Shown: positions 1-8,264, counted from the first letter of the stretch. The stretch: DNA of 12,466 bases from Acanthaster planci (GCF_001949145.1 NW_019091525.1:267730-280195), one strand, 5' to 3'. Numbers and translations are program-made. Notes: generated by a model not told the origin, from the sequence alone.

Positions 1-390
1 GCTTAATTTCTCATCACATCCGCATGTTACATTTTCGCAAACAAGTAATAATGATTGATGTATTGTATCTTAGAATGGGTTCACAATAATTATTAGAAAA
101 ATCAGAATTAGATCAGGAAAAGCTAAAACATTGTTCTGGATGACGTTAATGTTATATATTTCCCGAAGACAATGCTGTTTAGTCGCAAAGCTCTTTCTGA
201 ATACATTTGATTAAAAAAAGGAAAAGAGTTTTCTTCAACAACTCACTCTTAATGAAAACAAAGTCAACAGAATCAAAGAACAACAGAATCAAGGCCTGGT
301 GCCTATGGCATTTACTGTGCAAGCACGGGCCGGGGGAAGGAAATGAAAGAAAACAGTAAAGGTGCCCTCTATAAACTATATGAAGTAAAG
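1..390. other. Non-coding, AT-rich, nothing recognised
   Basis: No reading frame with recognisable protein similarity, no RNA gene and no clear repeat was seen here. The short minus-strand frame at 179-427 is low-complexity and runs into the neighbouring CGACG repeat, so it is treated as chance. Confidence 0.5.
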
Positions 391-552
391 GGCGACAGCA
401 CACGACACGACACACGACGCGACGCACGACAGCACGACGCGACGCACGACGTGTCGTGTGTGTACAAACGAAGTTTCAAGAAGGCGACGGTTCGATCCGA
501 CGGCACGACGCAAGGGAGCCGTCGTGCCGTCGCGTCGTCTGGTTGCGTCGCC
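391..552. repeat. CGACG-rich MITE-like element with inverted ends
   Basis: This 162-bp block is far richer in C, G and CpG than its surroundings. It begins GGCGAC and ends GTCGCC. The two halves are imperfect inverted copies: the left half reads in CGACGC/CACGAC steps and the right half in GTCGTG/GCGTCG steps, around a spacer of ordinary composition near 460-485. An 18-base unit, CACGACGCGACGCACGAC, occurs twice exactly (413-430 and 433-450), 20 bases apart. No convincing target-site duplication was found. It could be a small non-autonomous DNA transposon or a simple CpG-rich satellite seed. Reading frames through it are low-complexity artefacts. Confidence 0.5.
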
Positions 553-782
553 TGGAGGGAGGCAAGAGAGAGAGACAAAAAATAAATAGTACACAATAGG
601 CACGTTGCCCAAGGTGAAACTGGCCGCAGCATCATGGGCAAGACGAGCAAGGGTAAAGGGCCTCTATGACCACACCGGATGCGTCGCCTCCCTGAGATCT
701 CTGATGGAACCTTTGCACAATCGGAATGTAGAAACAAGATACATGAAGTTCCAAAAAGGGCGCTATTACAAATTAATGGTGC
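553..782. other. Spacer with no recognised gene
   Basis: No similarity is recognised. The stretch directly precedes the first BEL/Pao fragment and may contain further decayed Pol sequence (integrase region), but no motif could be read to support that. Confidence 0.35.
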
Positions 783-1292
783 TGAGCTTTGTGCTCCCAT
801 GCAGCCTCAGAGATCGCTGATGTAGACCCTGTTACGCCCAATATGCTGCTAATGGGGCGACGAGACCCTCCACTACCTATGGTTGTCTACGATGACTCAG
901 TGTTCAAGGGCCGTTGTACTTGACGCCATGGTCAAGTTCTTGCAGATCAGTTCTGGCGGCAGTTTCGTACGCTCTTACCTCTCTCCTCTACAAGCCCGTC
1001 AGAAGTGGAACCGAGAAGTCAACAACCTTGCTGTTATAGATGTTGTGATGATTGCTGACCCACACAGTTAATGCCATCTCAGTGGCCAGTTGGCTTGGTC
1101 GAAGAGCTACTTCCAGGCAGTGACGGCAGGGTCCGTGTTGTTAATATGAAGGTGGGCAATAAAACATACAAGCGACAAGTTGCGAGACGTGTACAACTGT
1201 CGAAGTATAATGAAGAGGCCGCAGCTACTCATACGGGGATGTTGCTTCCCCAAGCGCCTGTCACCTTCAGACTGCATAGCCATGCTTACTAA
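783..1292 (+). pseudogene. BEL/Pao retrotransposon Pol C-terminus, decayed (copy 1)
   Basis: This is the end of a BEL/Pao-type LTR retrotransposon polyprotein: the tail of the integrase and the C-terminal domain that Pfam calls DUF5641. Visible in order are DVDPVTPNMLLMGRR (the TPN-LL-GR motif) around 819-866, PMVVYDDSVF, a QARQKWNREVNNLAV block, VVMIAD, WPVGLVEELLPGSDGRVRVV and KTYKRQVARRVQL. The frame is broken. A TGG-to-TGA change gives a stop at 921-923, an extra T near 963-965 shifts the frame, and a second shift near 1065-1070 restores the original one. The final frame, 1071-1292, ends in TAA after a poorly conserved tail, which looks like the natural Pol terminus. The family assignment rests on motif recognition and is strong. 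The copy cannot make protein. Copy 2 at 3090-3353 is roughly 90% identical over the shared part. Confidence 0.85.
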
Positions 1293-1700
1293 TACCAAGT
1301 GTTCCTTGTTTTCAAGATGTATTTTTTTTTTTTGTGTTCAAAGTGTTCCTTGTGTTTGACATCCATTACATGTATGTGACCATGGCAAGTGACTCCACCA
1401 CCGCGCTGACATGGATACAGTCCGATTCATATCGCTTCATAGTCTTTGTTGGCACACGCATTGCTGAATCCAGACTTTGACAACTGGCAGTGAATGGCGT
1501 TATGTTCGCTCTATAGACAACCAAGCTGATGATATTGTTGCGTTCCCGAAACACCAAGTCGATGGTAGCGTGGACTTTACTAGTGTCTATGGTATGTGAT
1601 ATTCGGAGTCAACAATTTATTACAAGGTGGACGGGAAACAAGGGGTTTGGGTGACAGTAAAACTGTCTAGTTGGTTTATTGCTCTCACTTCTCTTCACCA
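1293..1700. other. Non-coding 3' flank of BEL copy 1, possible LTR remnant
   Basis: The stretch directly follows the Pol terminus, where a BEL/Pao element would carry its 3' untranslated region and 3' LTR. It opens with two near copies of AAGTGTTCCTTGT (about 1300 and 1341) on either side of a T-run. I could not define LTR ends, and no second LTR copy is visible in the window, so the LTR reading is inference only. Nothing coding is recognised. Confidence 0.3.
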
Positions 1701-2847
1701 AAGTTCAATGTGGGTTCGAAGAAGGCGTAGCTTAACATAATACAACACACCGTAAAAGGCAAAGTTATAGAGAGGAGAAGTTGTATACAAGTGTAACTTA
1801 ACTACGGTTAGACAGGACCATTTTAAATGCAAGTCAGACGGAGTGGGTACGGTACGTGAGTGCAGCATCGCGCAACCAGGCTACACTCATCGGGCCGGAC
1901 GGTGGTGGGAGCTGTTCCGGACCACTACTAGCAGTGGGTGACTAGCAATAGCTGGACGGGGCCAGCGCCGATATGTACCGACCGCACTGCCGCTCAGACG
2001 CAAAGTGATGAACGCAATGATAAAATCGCCGCACTATGTACCATTAGCTCAGCGAAGAGACGGGGAGGATAGGGGCTAGTTAGCAGGACAAGGCTGGCAA
2101 GGGACATGGTGGTGTTTCTCCCGGCAATCGGTTCGGACGTAGCGGTGACGGGCCGCTACGACTCTCACTAGCACCCTGGGCTAGTTCGTACTGCTCTCGC
2201 ATCGATCAAAGCTAAGCTAGCTGGGCATTCATATGGTTACATTTATTTGCCATAACAATAGTTACTATCGTAGTTCTCTGGGAAAGGGTTTAACAGCCGC
2301 ACTACGTTAGGTTTTGCTCTCGCAACAAGGGTTTGCTCCGCAGCACCTGACCCACCAGCTAGGGAAAATCTGCTCTATTTATAGGATTCTAAAGGCTTAA
2401 GAATTAATAAATATGAGTGTCGCTGAACAGCTTAGCCAATGGGAATCTTCCATCTCAAAGGGTCACATGACTTCTGGCATGGGTCGTGTGCAAGAATCTA
2501 AGTGTCATGTGTAAAACGGTGAAATACAGAATAAGAAGTCACGTGTAGGCCTACAAATTATAGAGCGGGTGCATGAAAGTGCTTACCCGGTCATTGGTGA
2601 ATGACTGACAGTTACAAAGTCTAAGGTTTCTGAATATTAGCATTCTGGGGAACCTTTTCCACGCCCAACCACTCAGCCACGTGGAGGGGAATTTCTGACA
2701 TGCCAAACTGAGCAGAGAAAATAGAAGGACAAAGGAGTGAAGGAACACACATCACACCAGAGTACTGCATGAATAACTTAACACAAAATTAGCGTCTCTG
2801 CTACATTTCCAGCTGAGAGACCCTGTAAAACTAGGGGGCGCTAGAAT
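1701..2847. other. Long non-coding stretch; GC-rich CTAG-rich block inside
   Basis: No gene is recognised in these 1.1 kb. About 1840-2240 is visibly richer in G and C than its flanks and contains at least six CTAG tetramers. From about 2240 to 2440 the minus strand carries a promoter-like arrangement, listed separately. A tRNA-like box A sits on the minus strand near 2660-2682 but no box B follows. This may be the decayed LTR or leader of an unrelated retrotransposon on the minus strand, but no protein fragment supports that. Confidence 0.4.
2242..2440 (-). promoter_or_regulatory. Promoter/LTR-like signal order on the minus strand
   Basis: Reading the minus strand, a CCAAT-box core (ATTGG, complement of 2436-2440) is followed about 53 bases later by TATAAATAG (complement of 2375-2383) and about 130 bases after that by AATAAA (complement of 2242-2247). 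This order (CCAAT, TATA, poly(A) hexamer) is what U3-R of a short LTR looks like. Each motif is common by chance in AT-rich DNA and no LTR ends were found, so the call is weak. Confidence 0.2.
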
Positions 2848-3353
2848 TCCGACAAGATTTCCGGGTGCGCAAACAATATCACCAGGGGACTGCTGGTTTC
2901 AGAGTTGGGTCAGGGCTCCCGCTGGAATGACGGACCAGCGTGGTTACTTGCCGAACCAGACGAGTGGCAAAGCGAAAGCGCATCAGTCCTGGCCCAGACT
3001 CAGCCACCTCATCCACTGACCTCATGAGATGAAAGCATCCGTCTTCCGTGGTATGGTCTTACCGTAGCAAGCCCTGTGGCTGAGACTCTGCACTACCTAT
3101 GGTTGTCTACGATGACTCGGTGTTCAAGAGTCGTCGTACTTGGCGCCATAGTCAAGTTCTTGCAGATCAGTTCTGGTGGCAGTTCGTACGCTCTTACCTC
3201 CCTACTCTGGAAGCCCGCAAGAAGTGGAACCGAGAAGTCAACAACCTTGCTGTTGGAGATGTTGTGATGATCGCTGACCTACAATGAACGCGATCTCAGA
3301 GGCCAGTTTGCCTGGTCGAAGAGCTGCTTCCAGGCAGTGACGGCAGGGTCCCG
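2848..3353 (+). pseudogene. BEL/Pao retrotransposon Pol fragment, integrase core deleted (copy 2)
   Basis: Two separate pieces of BEL/Pao Pol lie close together. The first, about 2848-3027, reads CANNITRGLLVSELGQGSRW followed by NDGPAWLLAEPDEWQSES, which corresponds to the NPADxxTRG...RWxxGPxFL...EW segment between RNase H and the integrase zinc domain of Pao elements. It ends in TGA. The second, about 3090-3353, is the DUF5641 C-terminal domain (PMVVYDDSVF, WRHSQVLADQFW, EARKKWNREVNNLAVGD, LVEELLPGSDGRV), with one in-frame TGA near 3284-3286. The integrase zinc knuckle and DDE core that should lie between them are missing, so this is an internally deleted, non-functional copy. Similarity to copy 1 stops abruptly after 3353. 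It lies in the same orientation as copy 1. Confidence 0.85.
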
Positions 3354-3732
3354 TTTTATCTGCCGTAGATACAACATTTTTATAAAACGTTTTTACATTC
3401 CACTGTTTGTGCGCCCAGTGATTTTCATCTACTTTTTTGATTCTACGAACGTTCTATAGTTTGTTGATGGGGTACAATCGAAATCGCAGATTGTTTGCTT
3501 TTATCTTGGCATATCTTAATACGATGATACTGTAGAACGCTAACGCTGCTTGGCCCACAGAATAACATAATGTGAATAGAATTATAATCAGAAACGACGG
3601 GAATGTGGGTTAAAACTATCTGGACAATAAATCATGGAGCACTGGGTCTGCCCAGAAGCTTCACATAATAATAGAGACTGCAGCATTCTGAAGTTAGCCA
3701 TCAGTGCTGCCAACTTCAAAAATCACTATCAG
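3354..3732. other. Non-coding spacer, nothing recognised
   Basis: AT-rich sequence between the truncated end of BEL copy 2 and the palindromic MITE. No frame, RNA gene or repeat was recognised. Confidence 0.4.
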
Positions 3733-3996
3733 TACACTTTAAAAACAACATCTAGAGTTTAAACACCTTTTTGTACATGCACCCTCTCTTTCCACGCGTT
3801 TTACCCGTGACATGTTTATTAAATGTGTTTTTGAATGAGTATAAACGCTAAACGCTTTTCCGTGGTACATGTTCAGCTTTTGGAAATCCCTTAGCATTTC
3901 AACACATAAACATGTCGCCGTTAAACACGTCAAAAAAGTGGGTACAAAAATGTGCTAAGAAATGTGTTCAAACTCTAAGCGTTGTTTTTACAGTCT
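3733..3996. mobile_element. Palindromic MITE flanked by TA
   Basis: The ends are long imperfect inverted repeats. The left end from 3735 reads CACTTTAAAAACAAC, and the right end read in reverse complement from 3994 reads GACTGTAAAAACAAC. Both continue with TAGAGTTT, AACAC, TTTTTGTAC, ACG(C/T)GTTT and GACATGTTTAT, so the arms are about 100 bases each and the element folds almost into one hairpin. TA dinucleotides flank both ends (3733-3734 and 3995-3996), as expected for Tc1/mariner-type insertion. There is no transposase, so it is non-autonomous. The minus-strand frame at 3739-3933 lies inside it and is not a gene. The ends resemble those of the element at 5714-5954 (ACTG(C/T)AAAA next to TA). 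Confidence 0.7.
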
Positions 3997-4974
3997 ACTC
4001 TTCAAGCATGTAAAAAAGCAACAGATCAGGCTGTTATGAAGCAGCGATTGCCAGTAATTGAAAAAGAAGTGAATAAAAACTGACTTTCAGATCCAAAAAT
4101 TAAGAATTTGATTTCATCAACTCTGTTTAGTATTAAAGCTTCTTCCATATAGATAAAAATATTTATACTTGCTGGCTGTCTAGTTACATTTTTAAATCTG
4201 ATTTCATAAAAGTACTTGAAAATGATACCTTTCCCTCGATCTGCACATTTCCATCGAGTGCCTCTCCAGAAACATTTTGTTGATACTGTGTATGTGCGTG
4301 TACTGGTACTAGGTAGGAATGAATGTGTACCCTTAGTGGCCATAACTTTTCGTACGAATCGTGGAAACACTTGTTTTGCCCATGAACACTCGTTTGCATG
4401 AAAATATAAGTAACATGCAATATTTTGTATTTTGTTCAAATTAGTATGATCGGTCATATGGTCATTTTGAAACAGGGAAAGTGACAGCAATGATGAAATA
4501 AAACTAATGTGACACAAAATCGAAGCATTAACATTAGCAACGTTTTCTTTTTAAACAAACGTCAGACAGGCGCACCCAGGCAAACCTATCAGTGATAAAT
4601 TTGTAACAGTTTTCTTTTTTTTTTTTGAAAGTGGCCCTAAATTTCTTCAAAACCAGTAAAGATTTTGTTTTCTGTATCCTAACCATATACCGTATTACTA
4701 TTTCTGTTTCACAAGCCTATCCGAAGATCCGACTTAGAGACAATCAAACGAACCTGCGAAACCCCATCACCTCGCGGCATAAGCCAAGCTAACTGTGTTA
4801 GGTCAATGATGAAACAGTTCATTAAACCATACGTGGTGGGTTATCTTCCTGAGAAACTCATGCTTTCAATCTCATCATTTCACCATCCCATTCATTCATT
4901 TCACTGAGACAGATCTCGCATGCTTCAAAGTGTCTGTAACATTGCTGTTTATTTGATGTGGATTTGCTATGCAT
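3997..4974. other. Non-coding, AT-rich; one long unexplained minus-strand frame
   Basis: No known gene is recognised. A 163-codon minus-strand frame (4026-4517) starts with a Met and a moderately hydrophobic stretch, but it shows no recognisable domain, its composition follows the local AT bias, and an open plus-strand frame overlaps it (4216-4401). A T-run of about 13 bases ends near 4626. I regard the long frame as probably fortuitous. Confidence 0.35.
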
Positions 4975-5249
4975 GGGCGTAAATTCCAGGGATGGGGAGG
5001 TATATATTCCCACTTTTCCCTGGGGGTATGGGCTATTGAATCATCCCCCAATTTTTTCGTGATGAAAACGGCGGATTGTGAAGAATCTTCCGGACTTCCC
5101 ACCAATCACAATATATGCAGTAGCGCTGCTTTGATACAAGGTTATGAAGGAGTGTAATACATAATTACAGATGTTCATCTTCAAACTTCCCTGGCTGGCA
5201 AGTCATCCCCCACAATCCCCCTCCCCAATTCCGACACAAATATACGCCT
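4975..5249. repeat. GGCGTA-ended repeat, probable MITE
   Basis: The block opens GGGCGTAAATT followed by TGGGGAGG, and it closes with CCTCCCCAATT then AATATACGCC. The reverse complement of the end therefore reads GGCGTATATT...TTGGGGAGG, an inverted match to the start. Between them are clusters of C and G runs (TCATCCCCCA occurs twice in the interior). No clear target-site duplication was found. The two short overlapping frames here, one per strand, are explained by the repeat. A shorter block at about 9019-9130 has a similar opening. Confidence 0.45.
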
Positions 5250-5713
5250 CTGTTTGTGTGTTATTAACAAGCACTCAGTTGAATGTATAGCATTGTGTGT
5301 TAGCAGAATAATGTCATCAGTTTACATGTATATCATTTTGCACTTTATATGCATGTGCATGGCACTTGGCTGAGATACGTTTGGTCCTGAAATTTGGAGA
5401 TATAAGATCCGAATGAAGAATGATGTGTGGCTTATTTATTAACATATACATGTATCCAGAAGCAATTAATGCCTCTTACGGAGGGTCATTAACAGTATGA
5501 AAAACGCGGAATTTTAGCTTTGCCCAAGTTTTTCGTTTGTTAAATTGACGTAAATTGGAAAGACCATAGTTGCCGTACTGCAGTACATCTTTGCGGGAAA
5601 ACTGCTAACCAGACAACTTGAAATGTTTTGTGACTGTCGTATACTCATTTGTTTTTTAATGTGTCTTTTTAAACTTACTTTTCTAAACTCAGCACTGATC
5701 CTTTGTTTGAAAG
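5250..5713. other. Non-coding, AT-rich spacer
   Basis: Nothing is recognised. Two short hydrophobic Met-initiated frames (near 5311 and from 5623) resemble signal peptides in composition, but neither has a convincing splice donor, and the second runs straight into the adjacent MITE. Confidence 0.4.
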
Positions 5714-5954
5714 TACACTGCAAAACCGGGGTGTTAAATCAGTGTTACCTGAGGAACATGCCAAGACTTTTCACCGGAATTACATTTGGGTATTATTTCA
5801 ACAATATTGTTTTTACTTTTAACACTCTCCAGTGGATGATAACACTTGTAGGTGTATCAAGTAACAACAGAAGTGTTAAAAAGTAACACATTTTGCAACA
5901 GTCGTCTGATAACACAAAAAGTGTTATTTTCAGCACCTCAGTTTTGGCAGTGTA
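5714..5954. mobile_element. TA-flanked MITE rich in GTGTTA motifs
   Basis: The element proper is 5716-5952 (237 bp). The left end reads TACACTGCAAAAC and the reverse complement of the right end reads TACACTGCCAAAAC. The outermost TA on each side (5714-5715, 5953-5954) is the expected 2-bp target duplication of Tc1/mariner-type transposition. The interior has no coding capacity but carries the hexamer GTGTTA or its complement TAACAC eight times: 5731, 5742, 5820, 5840, 5873, 5884, 5910 and 5921. Such repeated subterminal motifs are often transposase-binding sites in non-autonomous elements; that role is inferred here. Short plus-strand frames crossing it are artefacts. Confidence 0.75.
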
Positions 5955-6532
5955 ATATATGCACAAAAATCATTTCAAATTTGAGTAAGCATTGTATTGG
6001 TCAACTTGCCTCCTTTTCGGAATTTCTTGGGCGGTACAGTATAGCCACGCTGATGAAGGCTTAAAATTCAACACTGCTGCAACTATAAGGGCGAAACTTT
6101 GTTTTGGAATAACTTGGGGGAGGGGGAAAAACTGACGATTTCTTCCTACAATTTTTTCGGGTCTTTTGAGATGAGGCTACACTCGGTGGCATTTTACACG
6201 CTTTGGGAGGAAAGGAGTCATGTACCAGAATATCCTCTGTCTCTCTTAACTATTTTACCCCTCCCCGGGCCCTGTTGCTTCTTTTGGGTCTGTCCCCATA
6301 CCCCATGCATAGTGCACCGCCGTAATTAAAGCCTTATCCGCCACATTTCACTGTCTTTATCAATTGCATCAGCTCGACATTATAACTATATGTGTGTAGA
6401 GATTGTAGGTGGCACAGTCCCTGTCGCTATGGCTGTTTACAGAGAGACACGTGTGTCTGGATACCAAACCCGATGATTCTGACTACTCGACGAATCAAGG
6501 GTCCGGTTTCACCCAATGTCCACGTGACCATG

Positions 6533-6552
6533 ACTGGAGGAATTCCTCCAGT
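6533..6552. repeat. 20-bp perfect palindrome
   Basis: ACTGGAGGAATTCCTCCAGT reads the same on both strands with no spacer. Symmetry stops at both edges. Its function is unknown. It may be a dimeric protein-binding site or the tip of an eroded inverted repeat. Confidence 0.6.
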
Positions 6553-6778
6553 TTTCCAGAAATAACTGAAATATTCCGAAGTCGTCCCGTATATATTTGG
6601 CATGTTCGGATGGTACCGTACGTTGCTGTTCGAGTAATATCCATCCGGTTAGGTAGGCTAGCTTTTGAACGTAAATTCCTGTATCCTTATGGCAGCTGTT
6701 GATCCTACAATATGTGACTTTACACTGAAATCGAAGGTCGCCTTGGCCAATCGATGCCAAACGGAATGCACAATATAT

Positions 6779-6801
6779 AGTGGTATACACGGTATACCAC
6801 T
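6779..6801. repeat. Perfect hairpin with 10-bp arms
   Basis: The arms AGTGGTATAC and GTATACCACT surround a 3-base loop (ACG). CACTGAAATCGAA follows the right arm and also occurs near 6723. No RNA family is recognised, so it is listed only as a structural repeat. Confidence 0.6.
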
Positions 6802-7360
6802 GAAATCGAAAACACGCACTGGGCTTTCAAGTTGTGACCACCGAGCCACACGTCATATCTATTTATATCCGTGGGCGATACCTGACCTAAGTTTTTTTTA
6901 TCAAGAGTCGTCAGGGAATCTTTGGGCAGGGAAACAAACTAGCAACTAATATGGTGGAATGGATTATGCGTCAGTGTTTACACAGACAGTAAGTACACAA
7001 CCGCTTTAGGCTGTACTGCAATAATTTTTGTCTCCAAAATCTGGAGACTGCGCTTCTTTCTCTATATACAACTCTGCCTGTGGTCCACATTACTTGCTCA
7101 TACGTGTCATGCAGGTGACCACTAAAATCTCTTTGGCAATATTCTTGGGAAAGGTACAGCGCGAATCAGTCTGCCTAAAGCACGTGCCGTACATAAGCAG
7201 TTGTGACCACGGCTCGCTGGCCAAATAAGTTCCATCCAATAAAAGCTGCAGGAAACAAGACATCTAGGGTTGTTAGAACGGTACACAGTGACACCAGTGA
7301 TACTGGTGAACTACACTGAGCATGATAAATCAAGAACGTATATGCGGTACGCATGAAGGG

Positions 7361-7722
7361 TAGCCCTACACTAGGGCTGTGATGGCTTTCTTTTACAGTC
7401 TGTGTCTTTTCTGTCGCCACCACGTACAGCCCAACTTCAAGGCATGTCTTAAATGCCTGGAATCCAAACTGCAAGATTGTCACAAACTTTGAATCCTAAT
7501 ATCTTCCGAAATGAGAATCACTAGACAATTTTACTAACACCGGCGTATTCCCCAGAGTTTAGACTTTTATAGAGCATCGTAAAGCTTTCCCAAACCGGAT
7601 ATTTTCCGATGTATGACGCATTGAGAACCTGGCCTGTGATATTTATATGCTGACCGTGGGTGGCGCCATTTTGAAAAACGAAAGCAGTGCTTCTTCCGTC
7701 GGATTTCAAGGCATCCGACAGG
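7361..7722 (+). repeat. Left terminal inverted arm
   Basis: This arm is the inverted partner of 7915-8254. Its outer tip, TAGCCCTACACTAGGGCT, is itself nearly self-complementary, so the end could form a small hairpin. Confidence 0.75.
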
Positions 7723-7914
7723 CGCTCTGATATAGGTTGTACCACACAAAACTGGTTCCCCGTCACCTTGCGTGACAGACGAACAAGGAACTGGTGAAAT
7801 TAAATTTGAATAACATTAATATGCATGTCACTGTGCTAATGCTCCACACATGTGCTGTGGGCGTACTGTACATGTACACTAGCAAAGTGCGCGCGAAACA
7901 ACTAAGCAACTAAC

Positions 7915-8254
7915 ACCTGTCGGGTGCCTTGACTTCCGGCGCACTAATCGTTTTTTAAAATGACGCCGCCCACGGTCGGCATACAAAATCACAGGCCGGG
8001 TTTTCATGGCGCCATACTTCGGAAAATATAAGGTTTTGGAAAGGGTGCTCATATAAAAGTCCAAACTCTGAGGAAAACGCCGGTGTAAGTAAATTCGTCG
8101 AGTCATTCTCATTTCGGAAGATATTAGGATTCAAAGTTTGTGACAATCATGGAGTTTGGGTTTCAAGCAATAAAGACACTGAAGTAGGGCTGTGATGGCG
8201 ACAGATAAGAGACAGCTTGTAAAAGGGAACCACTACAGCCCTACGTGGGGGCTA
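7915..8254 (-). repeat. Right terminal inverted arm
   Basis: This arm is the inverted partner of 7361-7722, a little shorter because of small deletions. Its outer tip, read inward, begins TAGCCCCCACGTAGGGCT. Confidence 0.75.
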
Positions 8255-8264
8255 GCATGAACGG

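Larger units (their letters stand above)
5955..7350. other. Non-coding stretch with two perfect palindromes
   Basis: These 1.4 kb hold no recognisable gene; frames of 60-97 codons on both strands overlap one another and show no domain. The stretch does contain a 20-bp perfect palindrome (6533-6552) and a hairpin with 10-bp arms (6779-6801), both listed separately. CACTGAAATCGAA occurs twice (near 6723 and 6798) and TTGTGACCAC occurs twice (near 6831 and 7200), which suggests old local duplication. Confidence 0.4.
7351..8264. mobile_element. Long-inverted-repeat DNA element with 10-bp target duplication (MULE-like)
   Basis: The element spans 7361-8254 (894 bp). Left arm 7361-7722 and right arm 7915-8254 are inverted copies that match along nearly their whole length at roughly 80% by eye, including a perfect 44-base block (7475-7518 against 8105-8148). 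Both ends begin TAGCCC when read inward and then carry TAGGGCTGT. Outside the ends lie GCATGAAGGG (7351-7360) and GCATGAACGG (8255-8264), a 10-bp direct repeat with one mismatch, which marks the insertion boundaries. Target duplications of 9-11 bp with long terminal inverted repeats are characteristic of Mutator-like elements. The 192-bp centre (7723-7914) codes for nothing, so the copy is non-autonomous. The termini do not match a MULE end I can name, so a different foldback superfamily remains possible. Frames at 7175-7483, 7521-7766 and 7879-8146 lie in the arms and are not genes. Confidence 0.75.

Noticed and set aside
485-500. GGTTCGATCCG resembling a Pol III box B
   Set aside because: It is one base short of the consensus spacing, no box A lies upstream, and it sits inside the CGACG repeat.
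369-800. 143-codon minus-strand frame across the CGACG-rich element
   Set aside because: The Arg/Cys/Val-rich tail is produced by the CGACG repeat and the rest has no recognisable domain.
1525-1565. Hammerhead-ribozyme-like core CTGATGA...CCCGAAAC
   Set aside because: Both conserved boxes are present, but the bases next to them cannot pair to form stem II and no stem III partner was found.
2610-2685. tRNA-Ser/Leu-like box A (GTGGCTGAGTGGTT) on the minus strand, possible SINE head
   Set aside because: No box B (GGTTCGA-type) follows at the right distance and no cloverleaf can be drawn.
3739-3933. Cys-ending minus-strand frame as a second cysteine-rich peptide
   Set aside because: It lies wholly inside the palindromic MITE; the cysteines are few and come from the element's arms.
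5311-5375. Short hydrophobic frame starting MSSVYMYIIL as a signal-peptide exon
   Set aside because: It ends at its own stop codon and no plausible splice donor in phase 0 was seen.
5623-5715. Hydrophobic Met-initiated stretch as a possible signal-peptide exon for the cysteine-rich exon at 9565
   Set aside because: The only GT at its end is the border of the TA-flanked MITE and is a poor donor; the distance and composition give no support.
6048-6110. Second CTGATGA...GCGAAAC hammerhead-like arrangement
   Set aside because: The position next to each box would give an A-C and then a G-G opposition in stem II, so the core cannot form.
6950-6995. GTAAGT donor-like site near 6988 as the end of an exon joined to 9565
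   Set aside because: The preceding frame is not signal-peptide-like and there is no supporting evidence of coding.
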